A DNA stretch of 64,000 nucleotides, taken from contig JANWXW010000154.1 of assembly GCA_025057315.1 (NCBI GenBank), forward strand, positions 83,601 through 147,600, in the 5' to 3' direction. Below the pieces are notes generated by a model, which saw only the letters and a list, made by a program, of their open reading frames with translations, did not search any database and was not told where the DNA came from. Below are positions 38,347-46,567 of this stretch, piece after piece. Within the stretch, counting starts at the first letter, position 1; each line of letters opens with the position of its first letter. The stretch comes from Myxococcota bacterium. Its GTDB lineage: Bacteria; Myxococcota_A; Polyangia; Palsa-1104; JAEUJZ01. Both the position numbers and the translations under genes were made by a program.

Positions 38347-39495
38347 ATGCGCCTCATCCTGCTCCTGGTGTTCCTGGTCCAGCCCGGCTGCTTTACCCTG
38401 CGCTACCTGGCTCGCCAGGCTGTGGACCAGCTCCAGCTCCTGCGGGAGCGGCGCCATGTGCGCGATGTTCTAAGCGACCCACAGACCGACGTGTTCCTGC
38501 GCGAGCGGCTCCAGCTCGCCCTGGAGGTGCGGGACTTCGGCGTGGAGGTGCTCGGTCTGCGCGGGGGAGGGGAGTTTACGCGCTTTATCGACCGGCGCGG
38601 CGCAGTGGCTTACAACCTGACGGCAGCTTACCAGACCCGCCTCGAGGTCCGTCAGTGGCGCTTTCCGCTCGTTGGACGCGTGCCGTATCTGGGCTTCTTT
38701 TCGCGCCAGGCAGCAGAGCAGGAGGCACAAAGGCTCCAGGCCGAGGGGTTTGATACCTACATCCGGCCGGTCGGGGCTTACTCGTCGCTGGGCTACCTGT
38801 TGTCGCCGATCTACGCGGCGATGATCTTGGAGCCGGGGCCGCGCGGCGAGCTGCGTGCCGTCGAGACGCTGCTGCATGAGATGGCCCACACCACGGCCTG
38901 GATTCGCTCCGCCTCGGACCTCAACGAGAGCTATGCCACCTTGGTGGGGCAGCGCGGCGCAGCGCTGTTCTTCGCGCAACGGGGCCGCGCGCTGCCCGGT
39001 GGAGAGGAGCGCAGCCCGCAGGACGCCGCAGCGGAGCAGGAGCGCAACCGCGCTTTTGCCGCCTGGCTGCACGAGGTGTTTCGCCAGCTGCGTGCCTTCT
39101 ACGAGCGCGCGGAGCGGGAAGGATGGCCCCGTGCCGAGGTGCTGCGCCGTCGCGAGGAGGAGTTCCGCCGCATCCAGGCATCCTACCGTGCGGCCTTCCC
39201 GCCACCCCGGTATGCTCGTCTGGCCTCAGGCCCGCTGAACAACGCCGTGCTGTTGTCTTTTGCCGTCTACCACCTGGGCAACACCGGCGAGGCCCGCCGG
39301 CGTGCCGAGGAGCAGCGACGTCTGCAGGAGGACCTGCTTGCCGCGGTGGATGGAGATCTGCGGCGCTACATCGCTCTTTATCGGCGCGCGGCCCGGCGCC
39401 CTGATGGCGCCGCCTGGCTCCGTCAGCTCGCCGGCGAATACCGACAAAGGACGGCGGCCTACTCAGGCAACGCGAAGGTCAGGCTGGCCCAGTAG
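38347..39495 (+). CDS. zinc aminopeptidase-like lipoprotein (COG4324 type)
   Basis: 382 residues. The signal sequence MRLILLLVFLVQPGC ends in a lipobox-like Cys. The zinc motif LLHEMAHTTAW (HExxH, about residue 178) is followed by LNESYATLVGQRGA, where a Glu 14-20 residues on is the third ligand; this matches the COG4324 aminopeptidase family. The start at 38347 is the only one that includes the lipobox. CAGGAGG at 38311 is about 30 nt away, and the space between holds AGGAC-AGC-GTCCT at 38333-38345, a small hairpin. The last 37 bp overlap the end of the convergent DUF4198 gene. Confidence 0.7.
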   Translation: MRLILLLVFLVQPGCFTLRYLARQAVDQLQLLRERRHVRDVLSDPQTDVFLRERLQLALEVRDFGVEVLGLRGGGEFTRFIDRRGAVAYNLTAAYQTRLEVRQWRFPLVGRVPYLGFFSRQAAEQEAQRLQAEGFDTYIRPVGAYSSLGYLLSPIYAAMILEPGPRGELRAVETLLHEMAHTTAWIRSASDLNESYATLVGQRGAALFFAQRGRALPGGEERSPQDAAAEQERNRAFAAWLHEVFRQLRAFYERAEREGWPRAEVLRRREEEFRRIQASYRAAFPPPRYARLASGPLNNAVLLSFAVYHLGNTGEARRRAEEQRRLQEDLLAAVDGDLRRYIALYRRAARRPDGAAWLRQLAGEYRQRTAAYSGNAKVRLAQ

Positions 39496-40280
39496 CTGCG
39501 CCAGTCCACACCCTCCTCTTTGCCGGGCTCCATGTGCACCAGGCTCAGCATCCAGTCGCCACCCCGCGACACGGGGCAAGTGGCCTTGCCGCTGCCATCG
39601 GTGCGCACGGTGCGGCTGGCGAGGGCGGAGCGAAAGCGGTTGGCGCAAGACAGCGCCCGTCCGGCCAGCGGCTTGCCGCGAAAGAGCACCTGCACTGTCA
39701 GCGTGGTCGAGGGGGTCAGGCCATAAGGATGCTGCTGGGGCACGATCTCCAGTTCCTGGCCAACCGGCTTTTGCGCCAGCTTGTCGAGGCGATCGCCGAC
39801 CTGCAGGACGGCCTTGAGGCAACGCGAGTAGCGCTCGCGCACCGGTGCGTCCTCCCGGTCGCCGCGGGCCCGCTGCGCCAGCACATCGAAGAGGCGCTCG
39901 GCAAACAGGTATGACTCAAAACGCGAAGCAGTCAGCTCGATGTCGATGGGCGCCGCATCGAGCGCGACGATCAATGTACCGGCCGGCACACGGCCCTCCT
40001 CCAGCACCGCGATCGGCTGCTGGTCCTCGCGCAGCGCGGCCAGAAGGTCGCGCTTGCCGGCGCTGCTGTGAAGTTGCAGGCGCGAAACCGCCGCGCGGCG
40101 CCGCAGGGGCCGCAACTCCGCATCGCGCAGCCCATCGCCCGTGGCCAGGTAGAGCTTGACCCGACCAGGGGCGGGCAGGCGAAACGGCTCGGCCTCGATC
40201 CACTTGTCGTGGGCCCCAGCAGGGGGGGAAGCGAGCAGGCAGGCAAGCAGGCAGGGAGCGGCCATTCTCATGGCGCGCAT
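39459..40280 (-). CDS. exported DUF4198-type protein
   Basis: 273 residues from the ATG at 40280 (ATG 40271 also fits). After a signal peptide (PCLLACLLASPPAGAH) the mature start HDKWIEAEPFRLPAPGRVKLYL is typical of DUF4198 proteins, which are beta-sandwich periplasmic proteins often linked to metal uptake; the N-terminal His may bind a metal. Late segments GLTPSTTLTVQVLFRGKPLAGRAL and TDGSGKATCPVSRGGDWML fit an Ig-like second half. The gene stands alone on the minus strand and overlaps the end of the aminopeptidase gene by 37 bp. Confidence 0.68.
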   Translation of the reverse strand: MRAMRMAAPCLLACLLASPPAGAHDKWIEAEPFRLPAPGRVKLYLATGDGLRDAELRPLRRRAAVSRLQLHSSAGKRDLLAALREDQQPIAVLEEGRVPAGTLIVALDAAPIDIELTASRFESYLFAERLFDVLAQRARGDREDAPVRERYSRCLKAVLQVGDRLDKLAQKPVGQELEIVPQQHPYGLTPSTTLTVQVLFRGKPLAGRALSCANRFRSALASRTVRTDGSGKATCPVSRGGDWMLSLVHMEPGKEEGVDWRSYWASLTFALPE

Positions 40281-40598
40281 GATGCCACGGCCGGCACGAG
40301 GGTCGGAGGAGCCATGGCCCGCCCTGGCCGGTGGTTGCGCCCGCCGATCGGGTCCGTCGGGCAAAAGCCCCCTGGTTCAGATGACCTGCCGCGGCCAGCT
40401 CCCCTCGTTGGGGTGGGCGGATGTCGGACTGCGTCCCCAGGGGGCTTATGTTTCTCTGCCCCTGGGGCGCTGCCTGGTTTGTTTATTATCTATTCCATTA
40501 TTGTAACTATGGGAACATAATTATTTTCATATGAACGGTTTCCAGACCCCATATTACCTAGGTAGTTTCTTACCGCTTGATCATCGAGGAGGATTCCG
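40281..40598. other. gene-free stretch with AT-rich promoter of the FG-GAP gene
   Basis: 318 bp. The first half is GC-rich and featureless. Positions 40480-40560 are AT-rich (TTTATTATCTATT, ACATAATTATTTTCATATG) and are probably the promoter for the gene at 40599. A good ribosome site, GAGGAGGA, is just upstream of its ATG. Confidence 0.5.
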
Positions 40599-42215
40599 AT
40601 GAGGGGAACCCTGGTCCTTGGTTGCGTCTTGCTCCTAGCCTGCGTCGAGGCGCCCAAGCCTCAACCGCTGCCGCCGACGCCGGATAGCCCCGACCTGGCC
40701 CAGCCGGATCCGGCTGACCTGGCGGGGGTGACCAATCCCAGCGTGGATCTGGCCCTGCCACCGCTGACGATCGCCAGGATCACGCCCAGGATGGCGTCTA
40801 CGGTCGGCCGCGAGCGCGTCACCATCGTCGGCACGGGCTTCGACAACCGCACCGTGTTCACCTTCGCTGGTCTGCAGGCCGAAGTGGAGTCGGTGACCTC
40901 TACCGAGGCCGTTGTGTTCACCCCCGCTGGCGGCCCCTGGGGCGTGCCCATCACGGTGGCGGCGTGGCGCTCCACCGACATGGCCCGGGCGACCAACAGC
41001 AACGCGGCCAACTCGCCCTCTGCCTTCCGCTTCTACGCCTCGGTGCTCGCCTTCGTAGAGAGCCTGCGCATCAACCATAACAACTACACCAATCCCCGCG
41101 TGCCGCTTTTGGGCGACCTGAACAACGACGGCCGGGTGGACCTGATCGCGACCTACATCAGCACCGGCATCCACTCGGTCCACCTGAACAATGGCGCCGG
41201 CAATCTGATTTATACCTTTAACGATAGCAACACGCCCAGCAACCTCGGCGTTCAGAAGGGCATGCTGGTGGACCTGGACAACGACAACAACCTCGACATG
41301 CTCGTCGCCGACGAGAGCGCCACGTGGCAGTACAACCTGGGCAACGGCACCGGGCAGATGGTTGCGCGTGGCCAGGTGCGCTACTCGCCCGGCTGCACCA
41401 CCACCACCTCCCCCATCGCCTTCCGAATCGACGGCGACATGCAGAACGACGTCGCCGTGGCCTGCGCGGGCAACAACGTCGTGCGCATCTACCTCGGCCG
41501 CGGCACAGCCAACCCGGGAGCGCTCTACGGCGGCACCAACGATGGTGGCAACTACCAACTGACTGGTCTGAGCACGCCCCACCACCTGATGGCCACCGAC
41601 CTGAACAAGGATGGCCGGGATGACCTTGTCGTCGTAAACCATGCCAACAATGCCCCCACCCTGGCCTGGTATATCGCGGCGAACAACGCCCTGCCGACCA
41701 CCCCCACGGGCACGGCTGGCACCAACAACGCCAACCAGGCGCCGTACTGGGGGGCGTGCGGAGACCTCAACAACGACACCTATCCGGACTGCGTCGTCTC
41801 CGATATCAACACGCACACCGTCCGCGTGTTCCTCAACAACGGCGCCGGCTCGCTCAACGCCCCAGTGGCCAATGGGGGCACGGTTCCGGTCGGCTATGCC
41901 CCCCGTGAGGTCAGCCTGGATGACGTCAATGGCGACGGGAGGTTGGACATCATCACCGCCAACCGCGAGTCCACCAGCATCTCCATCGTCCTGGGCCGGG
42001 GAGACGGCACCTTCGGCAGCCTGATCGCACCGGACGGCCGCATCCTGACCGCCCAGACCGTGGTCGGCCTGAGCGGCTGCCGCCTCGGCTGGACGGCGCG
42101 CATGGCGGACTTCGACGGCGACGGCATCAAGGAGCTGGTGGGGAGCTGCGAGCAGAACGAGCGCGGCGAGACCGCCTTCGGGCGCTTCGTGGTCTTCAGG
42201 AACATCTCTCGCTGA
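40599..42215 (+). CDS. FG-GAP/VCBS-repeat lipoprotein with an IPT domain
   Basis: 538 residues. The signal sequence MRGTLVLGCVLLLACVEAP contains a lipobox, then a Pro/Asp linker. Residues about 58-145 form an IPT/TIG fold (ITPRMASTVGRERVTIVGTGF). The rest is at least six FG-GAP/VCBS units, each with an EF-hand-like calcium loop: DLNNDGRVD, DLDNDNNLD, DLNKDGRDD, DLNNDTYPD, DVNGDGRLD, DFDGDGIKE. Such beta-propellers bind calcium and mediate adhesion or ligand binding on the surface. GAGGAGGA precedes the start. It has its own AT-rich promoter. Confidence 0.8.
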   Translation: MRGTLVLGCVLLLACVEAPKPQPLPPTPDSPDLAQPDPADLAGVTNPSVDLALPPLTIARITPRMASTVGRERVTIVGTGFDNRTVFTFAGLQAEVESVTSTEAVVFTPAGGPWGVPITVAAWRSTDMARATNSNAANSPSAFRFYASVLAFVESLRINHNNYTNPRVPLLGDLNNDGRVDLIATYISTGIHSVHLNNGAGNLIYTFNDSNTPSNLGVQKGMLVDLDNDNNLDMLVADESATWQYNLGNGTGQMVARGQVRYSPGCTTTTSPIAFRIDGDMQNDVAVACAGNNVVRIYLGRGTANPGALYGGTNDGGNYQLTGLSTPHHLMATDLNKDGRDDLVVVNHANNAPTLAWYIAANNALPTTPTGTAGTNNANQAPYWGACGDLNNDTYPDCVVSDINTHTVRVFLNNGAGSLNAPVANGGTVPVGYAPREVSLDDVNGDGRLDIITANRESTSISIVLGRGDGTFGSLIAPDGRILTAQTVVGLSGCRLGWTARMADFDGDGIKELVGSCEQNERGETAFGRFVVFRNISR

Positions 42216-42235
42216 CCCACCCGGACGCCCAGCTC

Positions 42236-42270
42236 GGCCTCCTGCTGCCGAGGCCCTAGCCCCCGAGGGC
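42236..42270. terminator. double hairpin between convergent genes
   Basis: GGCCTC-8 nt-GAGGCC (42236-42255) followed by GCCC-CCGA-GGGC (42259-42270), between the ends of the FG-GAP and TonB-receptor genes. No U-tract is present, so it may be a weak or bidirectional terminator. Confidence 0.35.
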
Positions 42271-42299
42271 GCCCCCCCGTTCCCTGCCGCTGGTTCCCC

Positions 42300-44516
42300 T
42301 CAGTAGTTTGCTTCCAGCGAGACGCTGGCGCCCAGCCCCGGGCCGTCGATGCCCGAGCCATGGTAGCGGTAGCTGGCGTTGGTCAGGTTCTCCACCGCGG
42401 CGGTCACGTAAATCATGCGCGACAGGCGCGCCGCACCGCGCAACGAGAGCACGGCGAAGCCTGGCGTGCCCTCGCAGCGTGGCGCCCCGGGCACGCATAT
42501 GCGCGGGTCGTCCAGGTCGGCCTGCCCCAGCCGGTCTTGCGCGCCAGCCCAGCGCACCGACAGCTCGGCGAAGCTGAACACGCTCCGCGGCCGCCGGAGC
42601 TGCACCGCCGCCACGCCATTGACTGGCGGAATCTTATAGAACGGTTCGGTCCCTGCTGGCCGGTCTCCCACGGCGGCCCGCTCCAGGGTGCCGTGCACGT
42701 AGCTTACCGTCCCCAGGACAGACAGCCCACCGAGCAGGTGAAGCCGTGCCATGACCTCCACCGCGTGCAGCTGCGCCCGGTCGGCATTGCTACGGCCATA
42801 GTAGCGTTCCAGGCAGGTGCCATCGCCGCCCGGGCGCGCGCACTCCTGCCCTGCCACCGACGTCGGCGTTGCCGCTAGGATGTCCTCGATGAGGGTGTAG
42901 GAGTAGAAGGCCGTGCCCTCGAGTTTGCGGAAGGCAACACGCAGCCCACCCTCAGCAGAGTAGGCCATCTCTGGGCGCAGGCCGGTGCTCGGCACGGCAA
43001 AGCCCAGCCCTTCGGCACCCAGGCGGGCAAAGTCAGCCAGGTTGGGCGCACGAAAGCCCGAAGCGAACCCGCCGGAGAGGGCCAGGCCCGACAGCGGCTC
43101 GTAGCGCAGGTGCACGCTGCCGGCATAGACGCCAAAGGCCTCCAGTCGAGCATCGATGATGCCGCGCGTGCCCAGCTCCGGGAACAGCCGGCTGAGCCGA
43201 TCGTCCCGACCGATGCCGACCAGGTTCACCCCACCGCGGACACCCAATAGGGCGCGCAGCCGTCCCCGCCGCTGCGGGTCCCCGCCGCCCAGAAGCCGCT
43301 CCAGGTCCACCTCCTCCTGGAGGAACAGGGCTGCCGACTGGGCGGTGGACCCCGCCGGATAGCGCGCCATCTCCGGTCGCAGCAGCAGCGGCGCCCCAGG
43401 GCCCTGGCTGATGCTACCGCGCTGCGCCAGGCTCGTCACCCACTCGAAGTACCCCTCGGCGCCAGCGGTGAGGTGGCCAGCGCGCCCCAGGTCTGCGTCG
43501 GCGGCCACCTGCACGCCCATCACGTCCACGGTGTTGTCGTCCCGGTCGAGGCGGTCCTGCAGCACCCGCAAGCGGTCCTGCTGTTCTCGCTGCCGCTGGT
43601 AGGAGGCGGTCGCGGTCACACTCAGCGTCGCGCCATACGTCGTGAAGCTGCCGGCGTAGCGGAGGTAAGCCAAGTCGCGCGCCACCTCTGGCAACAGGCG
43701 CAGATCGCCGGGCTGGCTGCGATCGGTGCGCAGGGCGTCATACTGGCGGGTTCCCTGATAGACCAGCACCAACGTGCCCCGGCCCAGGTCCACGCCGCCC
43801 CCCAGATACAAGTTCCCTTCGCGGTAGGCTGTCAGCGGCTGCTCTGGTGTCTCGCTGCCGCCGCGCACATCGCCAAACCGCCGCAGGCTGAAGGCAGTAT
43901 CCAATGCCCAGCGTCCCCACCGCCCGCTGGCCGACAGGCTGCCCTGCCCGCTCTCATCCCAGCTTGCGAAGATACCGCGCAGGCCGGCATCGAGGTCGAT
44001 CTCGCTACCCGCAATCGGTGCAGGTCGGCGCGTGCGCACCTGGACCACGCCGCCGACTGCATCGGAGCCATAGAGCACCGAGCCAGGCCCGCGCATCACC
44101 TCCACCCCCTCGACGGTGTAGGGGTCAATGAGCGTGAGCATGCTGTTGGGACCGGTGCGGGTGGTCGTGTTGTTCAGGCGGATGCCGTCGACGAGCAGCA
44201 GCACCTGCTGCCCGGTCAGGCCGCGCACAAAGGGCGAGCCGCCGGCGTAGTTGGTGCGCTGGATGAACACGCCCTCTTCGTCGTTGAGCGCCTCGGCCGT
44301 GGTGCGCGGAGGACGGCTGCGCAGCTCGTCGCGGTCCACCACCGAAGCGGCCCGGGTGGTTTCAAAGACCGAGCTGCGGTGTCGCGTGGCCGTGACGACC
44401 GCCTCGTACCGGATACGTGGCCCGGCGTCCTCTGGACGCTCCTTGTCGTTTTCCGCCCGCACGGGGACCGCGGGCAGCAGCATCCCGCCCAGGAGCAGCA
44501 GGGCGCGGGCAACCAT
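42300..44516 (-). CDS. TonB-dependent outer-membrane receptor
   Basis: 738 residues from the ATG at 44516 (a TTG at 44528 is in frame). After a signal peptide the plug domain contains VVDRDELRSRPPRTTAEAL, YAGGSPFVRGLTGQQVLLLVDGIRLNN and VEVMRGPGSVLYGSDAVGGVVQV, and a 22-strand barrel fills the rest, ending in an aromatic residue (EANY). The plug matches siderophore/cobalamin (BtuB/FhuA-like) receptors, but specificity cannot be read. The receptor is downstream of a pterin dehydratase gene and separated by 17 bp, so they may be co-transcribed. No TonB box partner genes are near. Confidence 0.85.
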   Translation of the reverse strand: MVARALLLLGGMLLPAVPVRAENDKERPEDAGPRIRYEAVVTATRHRSSVFETTRAASVVDRDELRSRPPRTTAEALNDEEGVFIQRTNYAGGSPFVRGLTGQQVLLLVDGIRLNNTTTRTGPNSMLTLIDPYTVEGVEVMRGPGSVLYGSDAVGGVVQVRTRRPAPIAGSEIDLDAGLRGIFASWDESGQGSLSASGRWGRWALDTAFSLRRFGDVRGGSETPEQPLTAYREGNLYLGGGVDLGRGTLVLVYQGTRQYDALRTDRSQPGDLRLLPEVARDLAYLRYAGSFTTYGATLSVTATASYQRQREQQDRLRVLQDRLDRDDNTVDVMGVQVAADADLGRAGHLTAGAEGYFEWVTSLAQRGSISQGPGAPLLLRPEMARYPAGSTAQSAALFLQEEVDLERLLGGGDPQRRGRLRALLGVRGGVNLVGIGRDDRLSRLFPELGTRGIIDARLEAFGVYAGSVHLRYEPLSGLALSGGFASGFRAPNLADFARLGAEGLGFAVPSTGLRPEMAYSAEGGLRVAFRKLEGTAFYSYTLIEDILAATPTSVAGQECARPGGDGTCLERYYGRSNADRAQLHAVEVMARLHLLGGLSVLGTVSYVHGTLERAAVGDRPAGTEPFYKIPPVNGVAAVQLRRPRSVFSFAELSVRWAGAQDRLGQADLDDPRICVPGAPRCEGTPGFAVLSLRGAARLSRMIYVTAAVENLTNASYRYHGSGIDGPGLGASVSLEANY

Positions 44517-44533
44517 CGCGGAGCGCAAACCCC

Positions 44534-44833
44534 CTACCTGCGCGCCGCCTGTTCCTCAATCTTGGCCGCCAGCTCCAGGTCGCGGCGGGTGATGCCCCCG
44601 GCCTCGTGCGTCACCAGGTCAATGACGACCCGGTTGTAGACATTGGACCAGTCGGGGTGATGGTTTGCCCCTTCTGCCAGCAGGGCCACCCGCGTCATGA
44701 AGCCAAAGGCCTCAATGAAGTTGCCAAACTGGTACTCGCGGTGCAGCTTGCCATTTTGTACCGTCCATCCACGCAGCGCATCACTGGCCAGAGCGGCCGC
44801 TATCTCCTCCGCAGGAAGCTTCAGCATCGCCAT
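44534..44833 (-). CDS. phhB: pterin-4a-carbinolamine dehydratase
   Basis: 99 residues from the ATG at 44833. The family signature HHPDWSNVYNRVVIDLVTHE with the following GGITRRD (about residues 65-92) is clear; the paired His residues and Tyr-Asn are catalytic. The enzyme dehydrates 4a-hydroxytetrahydrobiopterin to recycle the cofactor of aromatic hydroxylases. No phenylalanine hydroxylase is in the window. The start is not preceded by a ribosome site; TATACT stands exactly 7 nt upstream, the clearest leaderless case here. A longer frame starts 41 codons earlier but has no family similarity. Confidence 0.87.
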   Translation of the reverse strand: MAMLKLPAEEIAAALASDALRGWTVQNGKLHREYQFGNFIEAFGFMTRVALLAEGANHHPDWSNVYNRVVIDLVTHEAGGITRRDLELAAKIEEQAARR

Positions 44834-44840
44834 GTGCGGC

Positions 44841-44846
44841 AGTATA
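44841..44846 (-). promoter_or_regulatory. -10 of a leaderless promoter for phhB
   Basis: TATACT on the minus strand, 7 nt before the ATG at 44833. A TTCCAT hexamer at 44864-44869 sits 17 bp further up as a weak -35. Confidence 0.5.
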
Positions 44847-45074
44847 GCCTCCCCGAAAGGGTGATGGAATGGCGTACGTGCGGAAGCGCACGGACTGACC
44901 CGTTCTCGTCGCCACACCACCTTCCAAGAAGGCGCGTGCATCCTCGGCGCGCGCATCTGTTGCGCAGCTGTCTCGGCCTGTAAACTTGTTGCTTTCTGGC
45001 CAAGAAAAAGCCTGATACGCTTGCCAAGAGGCTGCTTTGTTTCTGTTGTGGTCCTACAACCTGGAGGTGGCGCC

Positions 45075-46565
45075 GTGAACCCAGATCAGATGGACGAGTT
45101 GCTGCAGGCTTTCGCGCGAGACCCCAAGCAGGTCATGAACCGGCCTCTGCCAAAGGAGGACTGGGCACCCCAGGAGCGTAAGGGGGTTCCGGCGCTGTTC
45201 TCTGCTGAAGACCGAGCGGGCAACGCCTTTGTGGAGAACCGGGACAGCTACCGCAAGAAGCTGAGCATGGAGACCGACGGCCAGCTCATTCGCCTGGAGC
45301 AGGTGCTTCCTGGCCGCGCACCCTTTGCAAACAACGACCGGGTCGAGAACCTGGTCGATGGGCCGGCCAGCGACCTGCTGCGCACCCTGGAGGCCATGGA
45401 AGCGCGCTCCCTGCGCCAGGCCAAGCTGGACGAGTCGCCCTGGTCCGACTGGTACTGGCCGATCTACCAGGGCATTCTCGGCTGCCGCTACGCCGATCCC
45501 GACTTCCCGCTAAACAGCGAGGACTGGAAGGTCAAGCGCGACTACGTGCTCCAGCGCCCGGCGGCGGACATCGTCCGCTCGGGCAACCAGGAGGCGATCA
45601 ACCGCCTTTCCCCGTCGGAGAAGTACGAGCTCATCATCGGCGATGCCAACGGCACCCTGACGCAACAAATGTGGGCCGAAGGCGAGTGGTACTATAAGCA
45701 AAGCGGCAAGGTGGAGCGCTGGATGGGCATTTGCCACGGCTGGGCGCCTGTTTCGTACATGCTGCCGCGGCCGCGCACGGCGGTGAAGGTCCTGGCCGCT
45801 GATGGACGGACGACGGTGCTGCTGTACCCGTCGGACCTCAAGGCACTGGGCTCGCTGCTGTGGGCCAAGGGCAGCCCGCCGGTGCGCTTCATTGGCGGCC
45901 GCTGCAACGACAAGAACCCGACGACGGACGACAACGGCCGGGTGCGCAGCCAGCAGTGCTTCGATACAAATCCTGGCACCTTCCACATGGCCCTGGTCAA
46001 CCAGATCGGGCTCCGCCGGCGCAGCTTCATCATCGATGCGACCTTTGACTATGAGGTCTGGAACCAGCCGGTCTTTTCCTATGAATATAGCTACTTTAAT
46101 CCGCGTACCCGGCGATCTGCACCCACCCTGGACAGCGCCCGCGTGCTGCGCAGCGAGATGACGGACGACCGTTTTGCCTCCTACCGCTCGCAGAACTGCC
46201 ACGCTCTGGTTGGCATCAACCTGAAGTTGGTCTACGGCATGGAAACCATGCCCACCACCGAACCCACGGACTCGCCCAGAAACGACTACCTGAGGGCCGT
46301 CAGCTACATGTACGACCTCGAGCTGGATGCCGCGGGACGCATCATTGGTGGCGAGTGGTACACAAACCTGCATCCCGACTTCCTCTGGACGCCCCCCCCT
46401 GGTGCGCAGGCCCGCTCCAGTGCCGAGCAGATGGCCACCGGCAACTGGACCGATGACGTCGCGCCTGAGTCCTGGCGCCGCGCCGCCCTCGCCTGCGCGC
46501 GCAACGGCCAGGTGCTCGCTCGCCTGGTCCACACCCTCATCCAGTGGTCCCACGCCCGCGGCTAG
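45075..46565 (+). CDS. transglutaminase-elicitor-like protein
   Basis: 496 residues from the GTG at 45075, with GGAGGTG 5 nt upstream. The segment KVERWMGICHGWAPVSYMLPRP (Cys near residue 224, split by GIC-HGW) is the hallmark of the transglutaminase-elicitor family first known from Phytophthora cell-wall transglutaminases. Later conserved GTFHMALVNQIGLRRRSFI and NCHALVGINLKLVYGMET supply the His/Asp positions. It may crosslink proteins. No signal peptide is seen, which is odd for an enzyme of this type; it may be exported by another route or act inside. The clostripain gene starts 2 bp after the stop. Confidence 0.66.
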   Translation: MNPDQMDELLQAFARDPKQVMNRPLPKEDWAPQERKGVPALFSAEDRAGNAFVENRDSYRKKLSMETDGQLIRLEQVLPGRAPFANNDRVENLVDGPASDLLRTLEAMEARSLRQAKLDESPWSDWYWPIYQGILGCRYADPDFPLNSEDWKVKRDYVLQRPAADIVRSGNQEAINRLSPSEKYELIIGDANGTLTQQMWAEGEWYYKQSGKVERWMGICHGWAPVSYMLPRPRTAVKVLAADGRTTVLLYPSDLKALGSLLWAKGSPPVRFIGGRCNDKNPTTDDNGRVRSQQCFDTNPGTFHMALVNQIGLRRRSFIIDATFDYEVWNQPVFSYEYSYFNPRTRRSAPTLDSARVLRSEMTDDRFASYRSQNCHALVGINLKLVYGMETMPTTEPTDSPRNDYLRAVSYMYDLELDAAGRIIGGEWYTNLHPDFLWTPPPGAQARSSAEQMATGNWTDDVAPESWRRAALACARNGQVLARLVHTLIQWSHARG

Positions 46566-46567
46566 CC